Source of the DNA: Albibacillus kandeliae | GTDB taxonomy: Bacteria; Pseudomonadota; Alphaproteobacteria; Rhodobacterales; Rhodobacteraceae | DNA: 64,000 bases | Direction of reading: 5' to 3' | NCBI RefSeq assembly: GCF_003116585.1 | Contig: NZ_QEHM01000014.1 | Coordinates: 36,045 to 100,044 of the forward strand | Position numbers and translations under genes: made by a program | Notes under the pieces: model-generated | What the model saw: the letters and a program-made list of their open reading frames with translations, nothing else | Database searches by the model: none | Told to the model about the DNA's origin: nothing | Shown: piece by piece, positions 28,159 to 37,605 of the stretch | Numbering within the stretch: the first letter of the stretch is position 1 | Layout of the letters: every line of letters begins with the position of its first letter

Positions 28159-29784
28159 ATGGGCTGGATGAAGGACGAAACCGGGCTGGGCCGCAGCGCG
28201 GCCAATTACATGCCGCTGACGCCGCTCTCGGGCCTGCAGCGGGCGGCGCGGATCTATCGTGACGAGCTCGCGGTGGTCTATGGCGCGCACCGCAAGACCT
28301 ATGGCGAGTATCATGACCGCGTGACCCGCCTTGCCTCTGCCCTCGCGGCGATCGGGGTGAAGCCCGGCGAGGTGGTGGCGACGCTGATCCCCAACCTGCC
28401 CGCGCAGGCCGAGGCGCATTTCGGCGTGCCCGCCTGCGGCGCGGTGCTGAACACCATCAACACCCGGCTCGACGTGGCCACGGTCGCCTATATCTTCGAC
28501 CACGGCGAGGCGAAGGTGGTGCTGGCCGACAGCCAGTTCGTCCCCCTCGCCGAGGCGGCGATGGCGCAGATGAAGGGCGAGAAACCTGTCCTGATCGAGG
28601 TGCCGGATGCCGAGCACGGACACCCGGCCACCGGGCGCCACCCGCTCTACGAGGACATGCTGTCCAAGGCCGACCCCGCGTTTCAATGGGTCCTGCCCGA
28701 GGACGAGTGGGAGAGCATCGCGCTGAACTACACCTCCGGCACCACCGGACACCCCAAGGGCGTGGTCTATCACCATCGCGGCGCCTACCTGAACGCCATG
28801 GGGCAGGTGCTGAGTTGGCGCATGGTGCTGCGCCCGGTCTACCTGACCATCGTGCCGCTGTTTCACTGCAACGGCTGGTGCCACACCTGGATGATGCCGA
28901 TGGTCGGCGGGCGGCTGGTCTGCTGCCGCGACATCACCGCGCCCGCGATATTCGACGCCATCGCCGACGAGGGCGTGACCCATTTCGGCGGCGCGCCCAT
29001 CGTGTTGAACATGCTGGTGAACGCGCCCGCGTCCGAAAAACGCAGTTTCGACCATACCGTCGAGGTCTTTACCGCCGGCGCGCCCCCTGCACCGGCGACG
29101 CTGGCCAAGATCGAGCCGATGGGCTTCAACGTCACCCAGGTCTATGGCCTGACCGAGACCTACGGCCCGGCCACGGAATGCACCTGGGGCGAGCACTGGG
29201 ATCACCTCGCGGGCGACGACCGCGCCGCGATCAAGGCGCGTCAGGGCGTGGCCATGCCGATCTTCGAGCATATCACGGTGCTCGACGACCAGATGCACCA
29301 GATCCACATGGATGGACACGAGCAGGGCGAGATCGTCATGCGCGGCAACGGCGTGATGAAGGGCTACTACAAGAACCCGGAAGCCACGGAAGAGGCCTTC
29401 AAGGGCGGTTATTTCCACTCGGGCGACATCGCCGTGCAGCACCCCGACGGCTATATCCAGATCACCGACCGCGCCAAGGACGTGATCATCTCGGGCGGCG
29501 AGAACATCTCCTCGGTCGAGGTCGAGGGCGTTCTGATGTCCCACCCCGACGTGAACCTCTGCGCCGTGGTGGCGAAGCCGGACGAGAAGTGGGGCGAGGT
29601 GCCCTGCGCCTTTGTCGAGCTGAAGCCGGGTGCGGCGGAGGACGACAAGGGGCTTATCGCCTTCTGCCGGCAGACGCTGGCGGGCTTCAAGACCCCCAAG
29701 ACCGTCGTGTTCCAGGAACTGCCCAAGACCTCGACCGGCAAGATCCAGAAGTTCGAACTGCGCAAGATCGCCAAGGAGCTGTGA
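28159..29784 (+). CDS. acyl-CoA synthetase (AMP-forming)
   Basis: A 541-residue ANL-superfamily ligase that activates a carboxylic acid with ATP and CoA. The P-loop motif is YTSGTTGHPKGVVYH, followed by PLFHCNGWCHTW, YGLTETYGP, YFHSGDIAVQHPDGYIQITDRAKD, SGGENISSVEVE and the C-terminal Lys in TSTGKIQKFELR. Length and the HCNGW segment are those of medium-chain/DmdB-like ligases, so methylmercaptopropionate-CoA ligase is one possibility. No other dmd gene is present here, so the substrate is left open. Confidence 0.92.
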   Translation: MGWMKDETGLGRSAANYMPLTPLSGLQRAARIYRDELAVVYGAHRKTYGEYHDRVTRLASALAAIGVKPGEVVATLIPNLPAQAEAHFGVPACGAVLNTINTRLDVATVAYIFDHGEAKVVLADSQFVPLAEAAMAQMKGEKPVLIEVPDAEHGHPATGRHPLYEDMLSKADPAFQWVLPEDEWESIALNYTSGTTGHPKGVVYHHRGAYLNAMGQVLSWRMVLRPVYLTIVPLFHCNGWCHTWMMPMVGGRLVCCRDITAPAIFDAIADEGVTHFGGAPIVLNMLVNAPASEKRSFDHTVEVFTAGAPPAPATLAKIEPMGFNVTQVYGLTETYGPATECTWGEHWDHLAGDDRAAIKARQGVAMPIFEHITVLDDQMHQIHMDGHEQGEIVMRGNGVMKGYYKNPEATEEAFKGGYFHSGDIAVQHPDGYIQITDRAKDVIISGGENISSVEVEGVLMSHPDVNLCAVVAKPDEKWGEVPCAFVELKPGAAEDDKGLIAFCRQTLAGFKTPKTVVFQELPKTSTGKIQKFELRKIAKEL

Positions 29785-29860
29785 TCGGCCGGGCCATGGC
29801 TTTGGCCTTGTCCCACGCATGGCAGGCCCGCATCCTGCGGGCCATGACAGGAGAGTTTTC

Positions 29861-30535
29861 ATGACAACGAGCCCGGCGGACCTCGACGCGCTGATGTCCG
29901 CACGTTTTTCTTGCCGCGCCTTCCGGCCCGACCCGGTGCCGCGCGCGGTGATCGAGCGTATCGTGACCACGGCGCGGAAGGTGCCCTCGTGGTGCAATGC
30001 GCAGCCCTGGCAACTGATCATCACCAGCGGCGCCGAGACCGATGCCTTCCGCGAGGCGCTCAAAGCCGAGGTCGCGAGTGCCAGCTTCTCGGCTGACCTG
30101 CCCTTCCCCACGCGCTATACCGGCGTCTACCAAGACCGGCGGCGCACCTGCGGCTGGGCACTCTACGAGGCGGTGGGCGTGCAGAAGGGCGACCGCGAGG
30201 GCTCGGCCCGGCAGAACATGCGCAACTTCGACCTCTTCGATGCGCCGCATTGTGCAATCGTCTCCTCGCCCGCCGAGCTCGGCGGGTACGGCGCGATGGA
30301 TACCGGCGGTTTCGTCACCGCCTTTACCCTTGCCGCGCAGGCAGAGGGGGTCGCGACCATCCCGCAGGCAGCGGTGGCAAGCTACTCGCCCTTCCTGCAC
30401 CGCTACTTCGGGATCGGGGAAGACAGGCTGACGCTCTGCGCCATCTCCTTCGGCTATGCCGACATGGACGACCCGGTCAATGCCTTCCGCACCGAACGTG
30501 CCGGGCTGGACGAGATCGTGGAGTGGAGAGGCTGA
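29861..30535 (+). CDS. nitroreductase-family FMN protein
   Basis: A 224-residue flavin reductase. The N-terminal [15 protein letters not shown] carries the conserved S-x-R-x-F pattern for FMN phosphate, and [15 protein letters not shown] is the second FMN segment. Later [15 protein letters not shown] and [10 protein letters not shown] fit the fold. It uses NAD(P)H to reduce nitro, quinone or enone compounds. ACAGGAGAG precedes the ATG by 5 bases. It overlaps dtd by one base (TGATG). Confidence 0.88.
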   Translation: MTTSPADLDALMSARFSCRAFRPDPVPRAVIERIVTTARKVPSWCNAQPWQLIITSGAETDAFREALKAEVASASFSADLPFPTRYTGVYQDRRRTCGWALYEAVGVQKGDREGSARQNMRNFDLFDAPHCAIVSSPAELGGYGAMDTGGFVTAFTLAAQAEGVATIPQAAVASYSPFLHRYFGIGEDRLTLCAISFGYADMDDPVNAFRTERAGLDEIVEWRG

Positions 30536-30972
30536 TGCGGGCGCTGGTCCAACGGGTAAGTTCGGCGAGCGTCAGCGTTGGCGGCGCCGTGATCGGCGAG
30601 GTCGGAGCGGGCGTCCTGATCCTGATCTGCGCCATGCAGGGCGATACCGAGGCGCAGGCCGACAAGCTGGCCGCGAAGATCGCCAAGATGCGCATCTTCA
30701 AGGACGAGGCGGACAAGATGAACCTGTCTCTCCTCGATACCGGGGGCGGCGCGCTGGTGGTGAGCCAGTTCACGCTCGCCGCCGATACCTCGCGCGGGAA
30801 CCGGCCCGGTTTTTCGACCGCCGCACCGCCCGAGGAGGGCGAGCGGCTCTACGAGTACTTTGCGCGCGCCGTGACGGAACAGGGCATCCCTGTCGCCACC
30901 GGTCGGTTCGGCGCGGACATGGCGGTCAGCCTCGTCAACGACGGGCCCGTCACGATCTGGATGGACGTATGA
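30535..30972 (+). CDS. dtd: D-aminoacyl-tRNA deacylase
   Basis: A 145-residue enzyme removing D-amino acids (and Gly from tRNA-Ala) from tRNA. The catalytic SQFTLAAD and the C-terminal Gly-Pro motif in [11 protein letters not shown] are intact, with [12 protein letters not shown] between them. Its end overlaps the glycerate kinase gene by ATGA, and it begins in the nitroreductase stop, so three unrelated genes share a compact unit. Confidence 0.97.
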   Translation: MRALVQRVSSASVSVGGAVIGEVGAGVLILICAMQGDTEAQADKLAAKIAKMRIFKDEADKMNLSLLDTGGGALVVSQFTLAADTSRGNRPGFSTAAPPEEGERLYEYFARAVTEQGIPVATGRFGADMAVSLVNDGPVTIWMDV

Positions 30973-32090
30973 CCGGGCGCGACCGGGCCATCGTCCTCTG
31001 GCAGGCCGGGGTCGACGCGGTCGGCGGCTACGAGTCCGTCGCGCGGGCGCTGAAGGAGAACGGCGGAGATAGGCCCGATCGCATCCTCGCGGTCGGCAAG
31101 GCGGCGGGGTCCATGACCCGGGCCGCATTGGATCACTACGGCCATGTTCCGGCGCTGGTGGTGACCAAGGACGGACATGGCGAAGGATTGCCCGACGGGG
31201 TCGAACTGATCGAATCGAGCCACCCGGTGCCGGATGCGCGCAGCCTGAAGGGCGGGCGCGCGCTGGTCGAGGCGGTCGAGGCCATGACGACGGGCGCGCG
31301 CCTGCTGCTGCTGGTTTCGGGCGGGGCCTCTGCCCTCGCCGAGGATCTTGTCGAGGGCAAGACACTTGACGATCTGGCCGCGCTGAACCGGCGGCTGCTG
31401 GCCAGCGGCAAGGACATCGGCGCCATCAACGTGGAACGGCGGCGGATCAGCCGGGTCAAGGGCGGCGGGCTGCTGTCGCGGTTCGGGGGAGCCTCGGTCC
31501 GGGTGCTGGCCATCTCGGATGTGCCGGGGGATGATCTGATGGTCATCGGCTCCGGCATCGGCGCGCCACCGGAGACCCCCGCCTTCGAGGTCACGACCGA
31601 GATCGTTGCGTCCAATGCCATCGCGCGCGCCGCCGCCGTGGCGGCCGCTGAGACCGAAGGGCTCGCCGTACTCTGCGAGGAAGAGGCGCTGCACGACGAT
31701 TACTTGGCTGTGGCGGCCTACTGGGGGCCGCGCATCCGCGACATGGCGCCCGGCGTCATCGTGCTGGGCGGAGAGCCCACCGTGGTTCTGCCCGACGAGC
31801 CCGGCGAAGGCGGGCGCAACCAGGCTTTGGCGCTTGCGCTGGCCCGGGAGATTGCCGGAAAAACAGGCATCACCATCGTCGTCGGCGGGACCGATGGCAG
31901 CGACGGGCCCACAAATGCGGCAGGCGGCGTCGTGGATGGCACCACCTGGGAGCCCCGCGCGGCGGAGTTTCTCACCCAATGTGACAGCGGGTCGTATCTA
32001 GCGGAAAAAGGGGCGCTTTTGACGACAGGTCCGACCGGCACAAATGTGATGGATCTGGTCATCGCCCTGAAACTTCCCTCTCAGGGTTGA
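30969..32090 (+). CDS. glycerate 2-kinase / MOFRL family protein
   Basis: A 373-residue protein of the DUF4147-MOFRL family, GckA type. Glycerate kinase motifs are [54 protein letters not shown] and, in the C-terminal MOFRL part, [26 protein letters not shown] and [15 protein letters not shown]. It phosphorylates glycerate, linking hydroxypyruvate or tartronate use to glycolysis. Somewhat shorter than the usual 420 residues at the N-terminus. Older databases call it hydroxypyruvate reductase. Confidence 0.9.
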   Translation: MTGRDRAIVLWQAGVDAVGGYESVARALKENGGDRPDRILAVGKAAGSMTRAALDHYGHVPALVVTKDGHGEGLPDGVELIESSHPVPDARSLKGGRALVEAVEAMTTGARLLLLVSGGASALAEDLVEGKTLDDLAALNRRLLASGKDIGAINVERRRISRVKGGGLLSRFGGASVRVLAISDVPGDDLMVIGSGIGAPPETPAFEVTTEIVASNAIARAAAVAAAETEGLAVLCEEEALHDDYLAVAAYWGPRIRDMAPGVIVLGGEPTVVLPDEPGEGGRNQALALALAREIAGKTGITIVVGGTDGSDGPTNAAGGVVDGTTWEPRAAEFLTQCDSGSYLAEKGALLTTGPTGTNVMDLVIALKLPSQG

Positions 32091-32122
32091 CATTTATACA
32101 GCGGTTTCAGAGACCTGCGCCC

Positions 32123-34117
32123 ATGACTTCTGCATCAAACGCCCTGCGCGAGATCGAAGAGCTGCCCGACCTCGGGATTGTCCTTTCTGACGGATGCCGC
32201 CTTTCGGCACGGGTCTGGAGGCCGGTGGATGCCGGTGACGACCCGGTTCCTGTCATCCTTGAGTACCTCCCCTACCGCAAGCGCGACGGCACCACCGCCC
32301 GCGATGCCCTCACCCATCCGTGGTTCGCCAAGCGCGGCTATGCCTGCGTCCGCGTCGACATGCGCGGTAACGGCGATAGCGAAGGGCTGATGGAGGATGA
32401 GTACGCCCTGCAGGAACAGGATGACGCCATCGAGGTGATCGAGTGGCTCGCCGCCCAGCCCTGGACCAACGGCAACGTCGGCATGATGGGTATCAGTTGG
32501 GGCGGGTTCAACTCGCTGCAGGTCGCGGCGCGCGAACCCGAGGCGCTGAAAGCGATCATCACGCTCTGCTCCACGGTCGACCGGTTCGCCGATGACATCC
32601 ATTACAAGGGCGGCTGCCTGCTGAACGAGAACATGGGATGGGGCGCGACCATGTGGTCCTTCTCCTCCCGCGCTCCGGATCCGGCCCTGCGCGACGACTG
32701 GCGCGAGATGTGGCTGGACCGGCTCGAGAACGAACCTTTCCTGCCCTCGCTCTGGCTGCGCCACCAGCGGCGTGATGAGTACTGGCGGCACGGGTCGGTC
32801 TGCGAGGATTATTCCAAGCTGAAAGCCAAGGTGCTGGCCGTCGGCGGCTGGGGCGACAGCTACAAGAACGCGGTTCCGCAGCTGGTCGAGAACGTCGAAG
32901 GCGCCAAGGGCATCATCGGCCCGTGGATCCACAAGTACCCGCATTTCGCCGTGCCCGAGCCGCGCATCGGCTTCCTGCAGGAAGCGCTGCGCTGGTGGGA
33001 CCAGTGGCTCAAGGGCAAGGACACCGGCGTCGAGGATGACCCGGATTACCGCGTCTACCTGATGGACTCGGTGCGCCCCGCCACGTGGTACACTGAGCGC
33101 GCGGGCCGCTGGATCACCGAGGCCGAGGGGGCCACCGCGCACCTGCCGCTGCAGGACTGGTACCTGACCGATGCCGGCCTGGCGCAGTCCGCGGGCGACT
33201 GCAACCGCCTCGTCGCCTCCCCCGCCCATTGCGGCGCGGCGGCAGGCGAGTACTGCGCCATCTGGCTGGGGCCGGAGATGCCGGGCGACCAGCGCGGCGA
33301 CGACGCCCTGTCGGTCTGCTTCGATTCCCAGCCACTGGCCGAGACAACCGACATCGTCGGGGCGGCGAAGATCACCTTCACGATCACGTCGGACAAACCG
33401 CAGGCCCAGATCGCGGTGCGCCTCTGCGACCTCGACGCTGACGGCGCCTCGACCCGGATCACCTATGGCGTGCTGAATCTCAGCCACCGCGATGGTCCGG
33501 CCGAGCCCAAGGCGCTGCAACCCTGCGTGCCGACCGAGATCACCATCAGCCTCGATCATATCGCCTATCGCCTGCCGCGCGGGCACCGGATGCGGCTGTC
33601 GGTCTCCAATGCCTACTGGCCCCTGCTCTGGCCCTCGCCCGAGGCTGGTCAACTGACCATCAGCGGCGGCCGGATGGCCCTCCCCGTCCGCGCCACGGCC
33701 AACGGGGACGAATGTGCCTTTCCGCCGCCCGATGCCGAGAAACCCTGGCAGATCGAGACCCTGCGCGAGGCCACCAGCACGCGCCGCACCGAGATCGATC
33801 AGGTCACCGGTGAGGTCCACCTGGTGATCGAGGATCAGATGGGCAAGGTCCGCGATCTCGAGCACGGGCTGATCAACGGCGAGATCGCGCGGGAGCGCTG
33901 GACCATCCACCCCGACGACCCGCTTTCGGCCAAGGGTTTCTGCCACTGGACCCAGGAGCAGGAGCGCGGCGACATCGTGCTGAGGACGGAAACCAGCTGC
34001 AGCATGTGGTCGGATGCCACCACCTTCTACCTCGAGGCCAAGCTCGAGGCGTACGAGAACGAAAAGCTGATCTATGAGCGCAGCGTGGAGGACCGCATCG
34101 CCCGCGATCACCTGTAA
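32123..34117 (+). CDS. CocE/NonD-family serine hydrolase
   Basis: A 664-residue X-Pro dipeptidyl-peptidase-like hydrolase (S15/CocE). The N-terminal alpha/beta-hydrolase domain has the nucleophile elbow GMMGISWGGFNSLQVAA and DMRGNGDSEGLMEDEY. The C-terminal beta-sandwich is the family's PepX_C domain (PTEITISLDHIAYRLPRGHRMRLSVSNAYWP). The first ATG after the glycerate kinase stop is taken. It lies 120 bases upstream of a complete peptide-type ABC importer, so it may cleave an ester or acyl-peptide delivered by it. There is no signal peptide. Confidence 0.92.
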   Translation: MTSASNALREIEELPDLGIVLSDGCRLSARVWRPVDAGDDPVPVILEYLPYRKRDGTTARDALTHPWFAKRGYACVRVDMRGNGDSEGLMEDEYALQEQDDAIEVIEWLAAQPWTNGNVGMMGISWGGFNSLQVAAREPEALKAIITLCSTVDRFADDIHYKGGCLLNENMGWGATMWSFSSRAPDPALRDDWREMWLDRLENEPFLPSLWLRHQRRDEYWRHGSVCEDYSKLKAKVLAVGGWGDSYKNAVPQLVENVEGAKGIIGPWIHKYPHFAVPEPRIGFLQEALRWWDQWLKGKDTGVEDDPDYRVYLMDSVRPATWYTERAGRWITEAEGATAHLPLQDWYLTDAGLAQSAGDCNRLVASPAHCGAAAGEYCAIWLGPEMPGDQRGDDALSVCFDSQPLAETTDIVGAAKITFTITSDKPQAQIAVRLCDLDADGASTRITYGVLNLSHRDGPAEPKALQPCVPTEITISLDHIAYRLPRGHRMRLSVSNAYWPLLWPSPEAGQLTISGGRMALPVRATANGDECAFPPPDAEKPWQIETLREATSTRRTEIDQVTGEVHLVIEDQMGKVRDLEHGLINGEIARERWTIHPDDPLSAKGFCHWTQEQERGDIVLRTETSCSMWSDATTFYLEAKLEAYENEKLIYERSVEDRIARDHL

Positions 34118-34237
34118 CGCGCGTGTCACGATCCGAAACCATTAACACTTGCGAGGTGGGCGGAAATACGCGTACGTTGACTCACCAATCAACAAAAACT
34201 GCCTCAAAACGCAGATGACTTACCACGGGAGAACCTC

Positions 34238-35821
34238 ATGAAAGACCAACTCGACTACCTTAAGTGGCGCGTGGGTGCAGGACGCCTGTCCCGCCGCGAA
34301 TTTCTTGGCCGCGCCTCGGCGCTGGGCCTGTCCGCTTTCGCCGCCAACACCATGCTGGCCGACGCCGTCCGCGCCGCCGGAGCGCAGAAGGGCGGCACCA
34401 TGATCGTCGGCCTTCAGGGCGGCAGCTCGTCCGACAGCCTCGACCCCGCCCTGGCCACCAACCAGGTCGCGCTCAGCGCCATCCGTCTCTGGGGCGAGTC
34501 CCTGGTCGAGCTGGCGCCCGACGGCAGCGTCGAAGGCAAGGTCGCCGAGAGCTTTGAATCCTCGCCCGACGCCAAGGTCTGGACCTTCAAGATCCGCTCC
34601 GGCATCCAGTTCTCGAACGGCAAGGACGTGACCGCCGAAGACGTGGTCGAAACCATGGACCGTCACTCGGGCGAAGACACCAAGTCGGGTGCGCTCGGCA
34701 TCATGCGCGGCATTTCCAGCGTCAAGGCCGAGGGCGACACCGTCATCTTCGAACTCGAAACGCCGAACGCCGACCTTCCCTACCTGCTGGCCGATTACCA
34801 CCTGATCATCCAGCCCGGCGGCGGCAAGGACGATCCGGCGGCAGCCATCGGCACCGGCCCCTACATCATCAAGAGCGCCGAGATGGGCGTTCGCATCGTT
34901 GCCGAGAAGAACCCGAACTACTGGGGTGATCTGGGCAACGCCGAAACCATCGAGATCGTGGTCATCAACGACAACACCGCCCGCGTCGCGGCGCTGCAGT
35001 CGGGCCAGGTCCACATGATCGACCGCGTGCCGCCGCGCACCGCCGGTCTCGTCGCTCGCGCACCGGGCGTCAACGTCTACTCGACCAAGGGCCCGGGCCA
35101 CTACGTGTTCATCGCCCACTGCAACACCGCGCCGTTCGACAACAACGACGTGCGTCTTGCGCTGAAGTACGGCATCAACCGCCAGGAAATGGTCGACAAG
35201 ATCCTGTTCGGCTATGGCTCGATCGGCAACGATACCCCGATCAACGCCTCCTACCCCTACTTCACCGAGATCGAGCAGCGCGAGTACGATCCGGACAAGG
35301 CCAAGTTCCACTTCGACAAGTCGGGCTACGACGGCTCGATCCTGCTGCGGACCTCGGACAACTCCTTCCCCGGTGCTCCGGATGCCGCCGCGCTCTACCA
35401 GCAGTCGCTGGCTGCCGCGGGCATCAACATGGAGATCAAGCGCGAACCGAACGACGGCTACTGGTCCGAAGTCTGGAACGTCCAGCCCTTCTGCACCAGC
35501 TACTGGGGCGGTCGCCCGACGCAGGACCAGATGTACACCACGGCGTACCTCTCGTCGGCGGACTGGAACGACACCAAGTTCAAGAACGAGCAGTTCGACC
35601 AGCTCCTGATCGCCGCGCGCGGCGAACTCGACGACGCCAAGCGCAAGCAGATGTATGCAGACATGGGCAACATCCTGCACAACGAGGGCGGTCTGATCTG
35701 CCCGATGTTCAACGACTTCATCGACGCAACCACCGACAAGATCGCGGGCTGGGAAGAGGGTGTCGCGGGCTATGCCCTGATGAACTCTTACGCCCCGCTG
35801 AAAATGTGGGTCGTCGCGTGA
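34238..35821 (+). CDS. ABC transporter substrate-binding protein, family 5, Tat-exported
   Basis: A 527-residue periplasmic peptide/opine-type binding protein (SBP_bac_5). The twin-arginine signal is at residues 15-24 (SRREFLGRAS, Arg19-Arg20), followed by a hydrophobic stretch and a likely cut near AAG. The mature part has the family segments SDSLDPALATNQVA, AEDVVETMDRHS and ALKYGINRQEMVDKILFGYG. It is the first gene of a four-gene importer with 1-11 base gaps or small overlaps. Tat export suggests folding before transport. The ligand is unknown. Confidence 0.93.
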   Translation: MKDQLDYLKWRVGAGRLSRREFLGRASALGLSAFAANTMLADAVRAAGAQKGGTMIVGLQGGSSSDSLDPALATNQVALSAIRLWGESLVELAPDGSVEGKVAESFESSPDAKVWTFKIRSGIQFSNGKDVTAEDVVETMDRHSGEDTKSGALGIMRGISSVKAEGDTVIFELETPNADLPYLLADYHLIIQPGGGKDDPAAAIGTGPYIIKSAEMGVRIVAEKNPNYWGDLGNAETIEIVVINDNTARVAALQSGQVHMIDRVPPRTAGLVARAPGVNVYSTKGPGHYVFIAHCNTAPFDNNDVRLALKYGINRQEMVDKILFGYGSIGNDTPINASYPYFTEIEQREYDPDKAKFHFDKSGYDGSILLRTSDNSFPGAPDAAALYQQSLAAAGINMEIKREPNDGYWSEVWNVQPFCTSYWGGRPTQDQMYTTAYLSSADWNDTKFKNEQFDQLLIAARGELDDAKRKQMYADMGNILHNEGGLICPMFNDFIDATTDKIAGWEEGVAGYALMNSYAPLKMWVVA

Positions 35822-35822
35822 T

Positions 35823-36782
35823 ATGCCGACACTTGTAAAACTTCTGGCCCAGCGCATCGCGCTGGGCCTACTTCTGCTGTTCCTCGTTTCGATCCTGATC
35901 TTCGCAGGGACGAACATTCTTCCCGGGGACGTGGCCCAGTCGATCCTGGGGCAGTCCGCCACTCCCGAAGCGCTCGCCAATCTTCGCAAGGAGCTGGGTC
36001 TGAACGACCCCGTCGTCACGCGATACTTTTCGTGGCTTGGCGGCGCGCTGCATGGTGATCTCGGCACGGCGCTCACCTCGCGCCTCGACATCGCGACCGA
36101 GATAGGCCGACGCCTTGGAAACACGCTGTTCCTTGCCTTCTGGGCAGCCGTCATCGCGGTTCCGCTCGCGATCTTCCTTGGCCTGCTCGCGGTCCGTTAC
36201 CGCGACCGCTGGCCCGACAAGGTCATCTCGGCCTTCACCCTCGCCTCGATCTCGGTGCCCGAGTTCCTGATCGGCTACCTCCTGATGTTCTTCATCGGGG
36301 TCAAGTTGCGCTGGTTCCCCTCGACGGCGATTTCCTACCGCCCCGACGCGGACCTGTTCACCCGGCTCGAATCCATCGCCCTGCCGGTGGCGGTGCTGAC
36401 CTTCGTGGTTCTGGCGCACATGATGCGGATGACCCGGGCGGCGATCCTCAACGTGATGCAGTCGGCCTATATCGAGACCGCGGAACTCAAGGGGCTGAGG
36501 ATGTTCACCATCATCTGGCGCCATGCCTTCCCGAACTCGATCGCACCGATCGTCAACGTGGTGATGCTGAACCTCGCCTACCTCGTCGTGGGTGTCGTGG
36601 TGATCGAAGTCGTCTTCGTCTACCCCGGGATGGGGCAATACCTGGTCGATCACGTGTCCAAGCGCGACGTACCGGTGGTGCAGGCCTGCGGCCTGATCTT
36701 CGCCGCCGTCTACATCGGCATGAACCTGATCGCGGACGTTGTCTCGATCCTCGCCAACCCGCGCCTGCGGCATCCGAAATAG
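35823..36782 (+). CDS. ABC transporter permease, DppB type
   Basis: A 319-residue inner-membrane permease of the peptide/nickel class, one base after the binding-protein stop. Six predicted helices, with the EAA-type cytoplasmic loop in YIETAELKGLRMFTIIWRHAFPNSIAPIVN that contacts the ATPase. The N-terminal LAQRIALGLLLLFLVSILIFAGTNILPGD is the typical first helix and LPGD motif of this class. Confidence 0.93.
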   Translation: MPTLVKLLAQRIALGLLLLFLVSILIFAGTNILPGDVAQSILGQSATPEALANLRKELGLNDPVVTRYFSWLGGALHGDLGTALTSRLDIATEIGRRLGNTLFLAFWAAVIAVPLAIFLGLLAVRYRDRWPDKVISAFTLASISVPEFLIGYLLMFFIGVKLRWFPSTAISYRPDADLFTRLESIALPVAVLTFVVLAHMMRMTRAAILNVMQSAYIETAELKGLRMFTIIWRHAFPNSIAPIVNVVMLNLAYLVVGVVVIEVVFVYPGMGQYLVDHVSKRDVPVVQACGLIFAAVYIGMNLIADVVSILANPRLRHPK

Positions 36783-36792
36783 GGAGGACGAG

Positions 36793-37605
36793 ATGCGTAT
36801 ACCTCTTGCAGCCCTGATCGGCCTGATCCTGACGGCGATCTACTTCCTTGCCGCGATCTTTGCGCCGCTGATCGCCCCCTACGGCGTGGCCGAAGTCGTC
36901 GGGCAGGTCTGGGAACCGTCCTCGGCCGACTACCTGCTCGGCACCGACAACATCGGGCGCGACCTGCTGAGCCGGATGATCTATGGCGGGCGGACGACAA
37001 TCTTCATCGCCACGGCGGCGACGATCCTCAGCTTCACCACCGGTGCGATCCTCGGCTTTCTCGCCACCGTCCTCGGCGGCTGGTGGGATCAGCTCATGTC
37101 GCGCTTCGTCGACCTGCTGATGTCGATCCCCACGCTGATCTTCGCGCTGGTCGTGCTCTCGGTCATGCCGGTGACAGTGCCGGTCCTGATCCTCGTGATG
37201 GGCTTCCTCGACTCCACCCGCGTCTATCGTCTGGCCCGCGCAGTCGCGGTGGACATCAACGTGATGGACTATGTCGAGGCGGCACGCCTTCGCGGTGAAG
37301 GCAATCGCTGGGTCATCTTCCGCGAGATCCTTCCCAACGCCCTGTCGCCGCTGGTGGCGGAGATGGGGATGCGGTTCATCTTCATGGTGCTCTTCGTCTC
37401 GACCCTGTCGTTCCTCGGCCTTGGCGTGCAACCGCCCGGCGCCGATTGGGGCGGCATCGTGAAGGAGAACGCGGACGGAATCGTCTATGGCATCGGCGCT
37501 GCGCTCTACCCGGCTGTGGCCATCGCCACACTGGCGATCAGCGTAAACCTCGTGGCCGACTGGGTCCTGAACCGCACCACCTCGCTGAAAGGAGGCCGCG
37601 GATGA
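36793..37605 (+). CDS. ABC transporter permease, DppC type
   Basis: A 270-residue second permease. GGGAGGACGAG precedes the ATG, which fixes the start. DppC-type features are LLGTDNIGRDLLSRMIYGGRT in the N-terminal periplasmic segment and the EAA loop DYVEAARLRGEGNRWVIFREILPNALSPLV. Ends ATGA-overlapped with the ATPase gene. It pairs with the DppB-type protein in one channel. Confidence 0.93.
   Translation: MRIPLAALIGLILTAIYFLAAIFAPLIAPYGVAEVVGQVWEPSSADYLLGTDNIGRDLLSRMIYGGRTTIFIATAATILSFTTGAILGFLATVLGGWWDQLMSRFVDLLMSIPTLIFALVVLSVMPVTVPVLILVMGFLDSTRVYRLARAVAVDINVMDYVEAARLRGEGNRWVIFREILPNALSPLVAEMGMRFIFMVLFVSTLSFLGLGVQPPGADWGGIVKENADGIVYGIGAALYPAVAIATLAISVNLVADWVLNRTTSLKGGRG

Noticed and set aside
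28051..30111. Open frame of 686 codons opposite the acyl-CoA synthetase
   Set aside because: Antisense shadow with His/Arg/Val-rich composition. The other strand carries a complete AMP-binding enzyme.
32087..32092. TTGACA hexamer before the CocE gene as a promoter
   Set aside because: No matching -10 box at the right distance, and the hexamer overlaps the stop codon of the previous gene.
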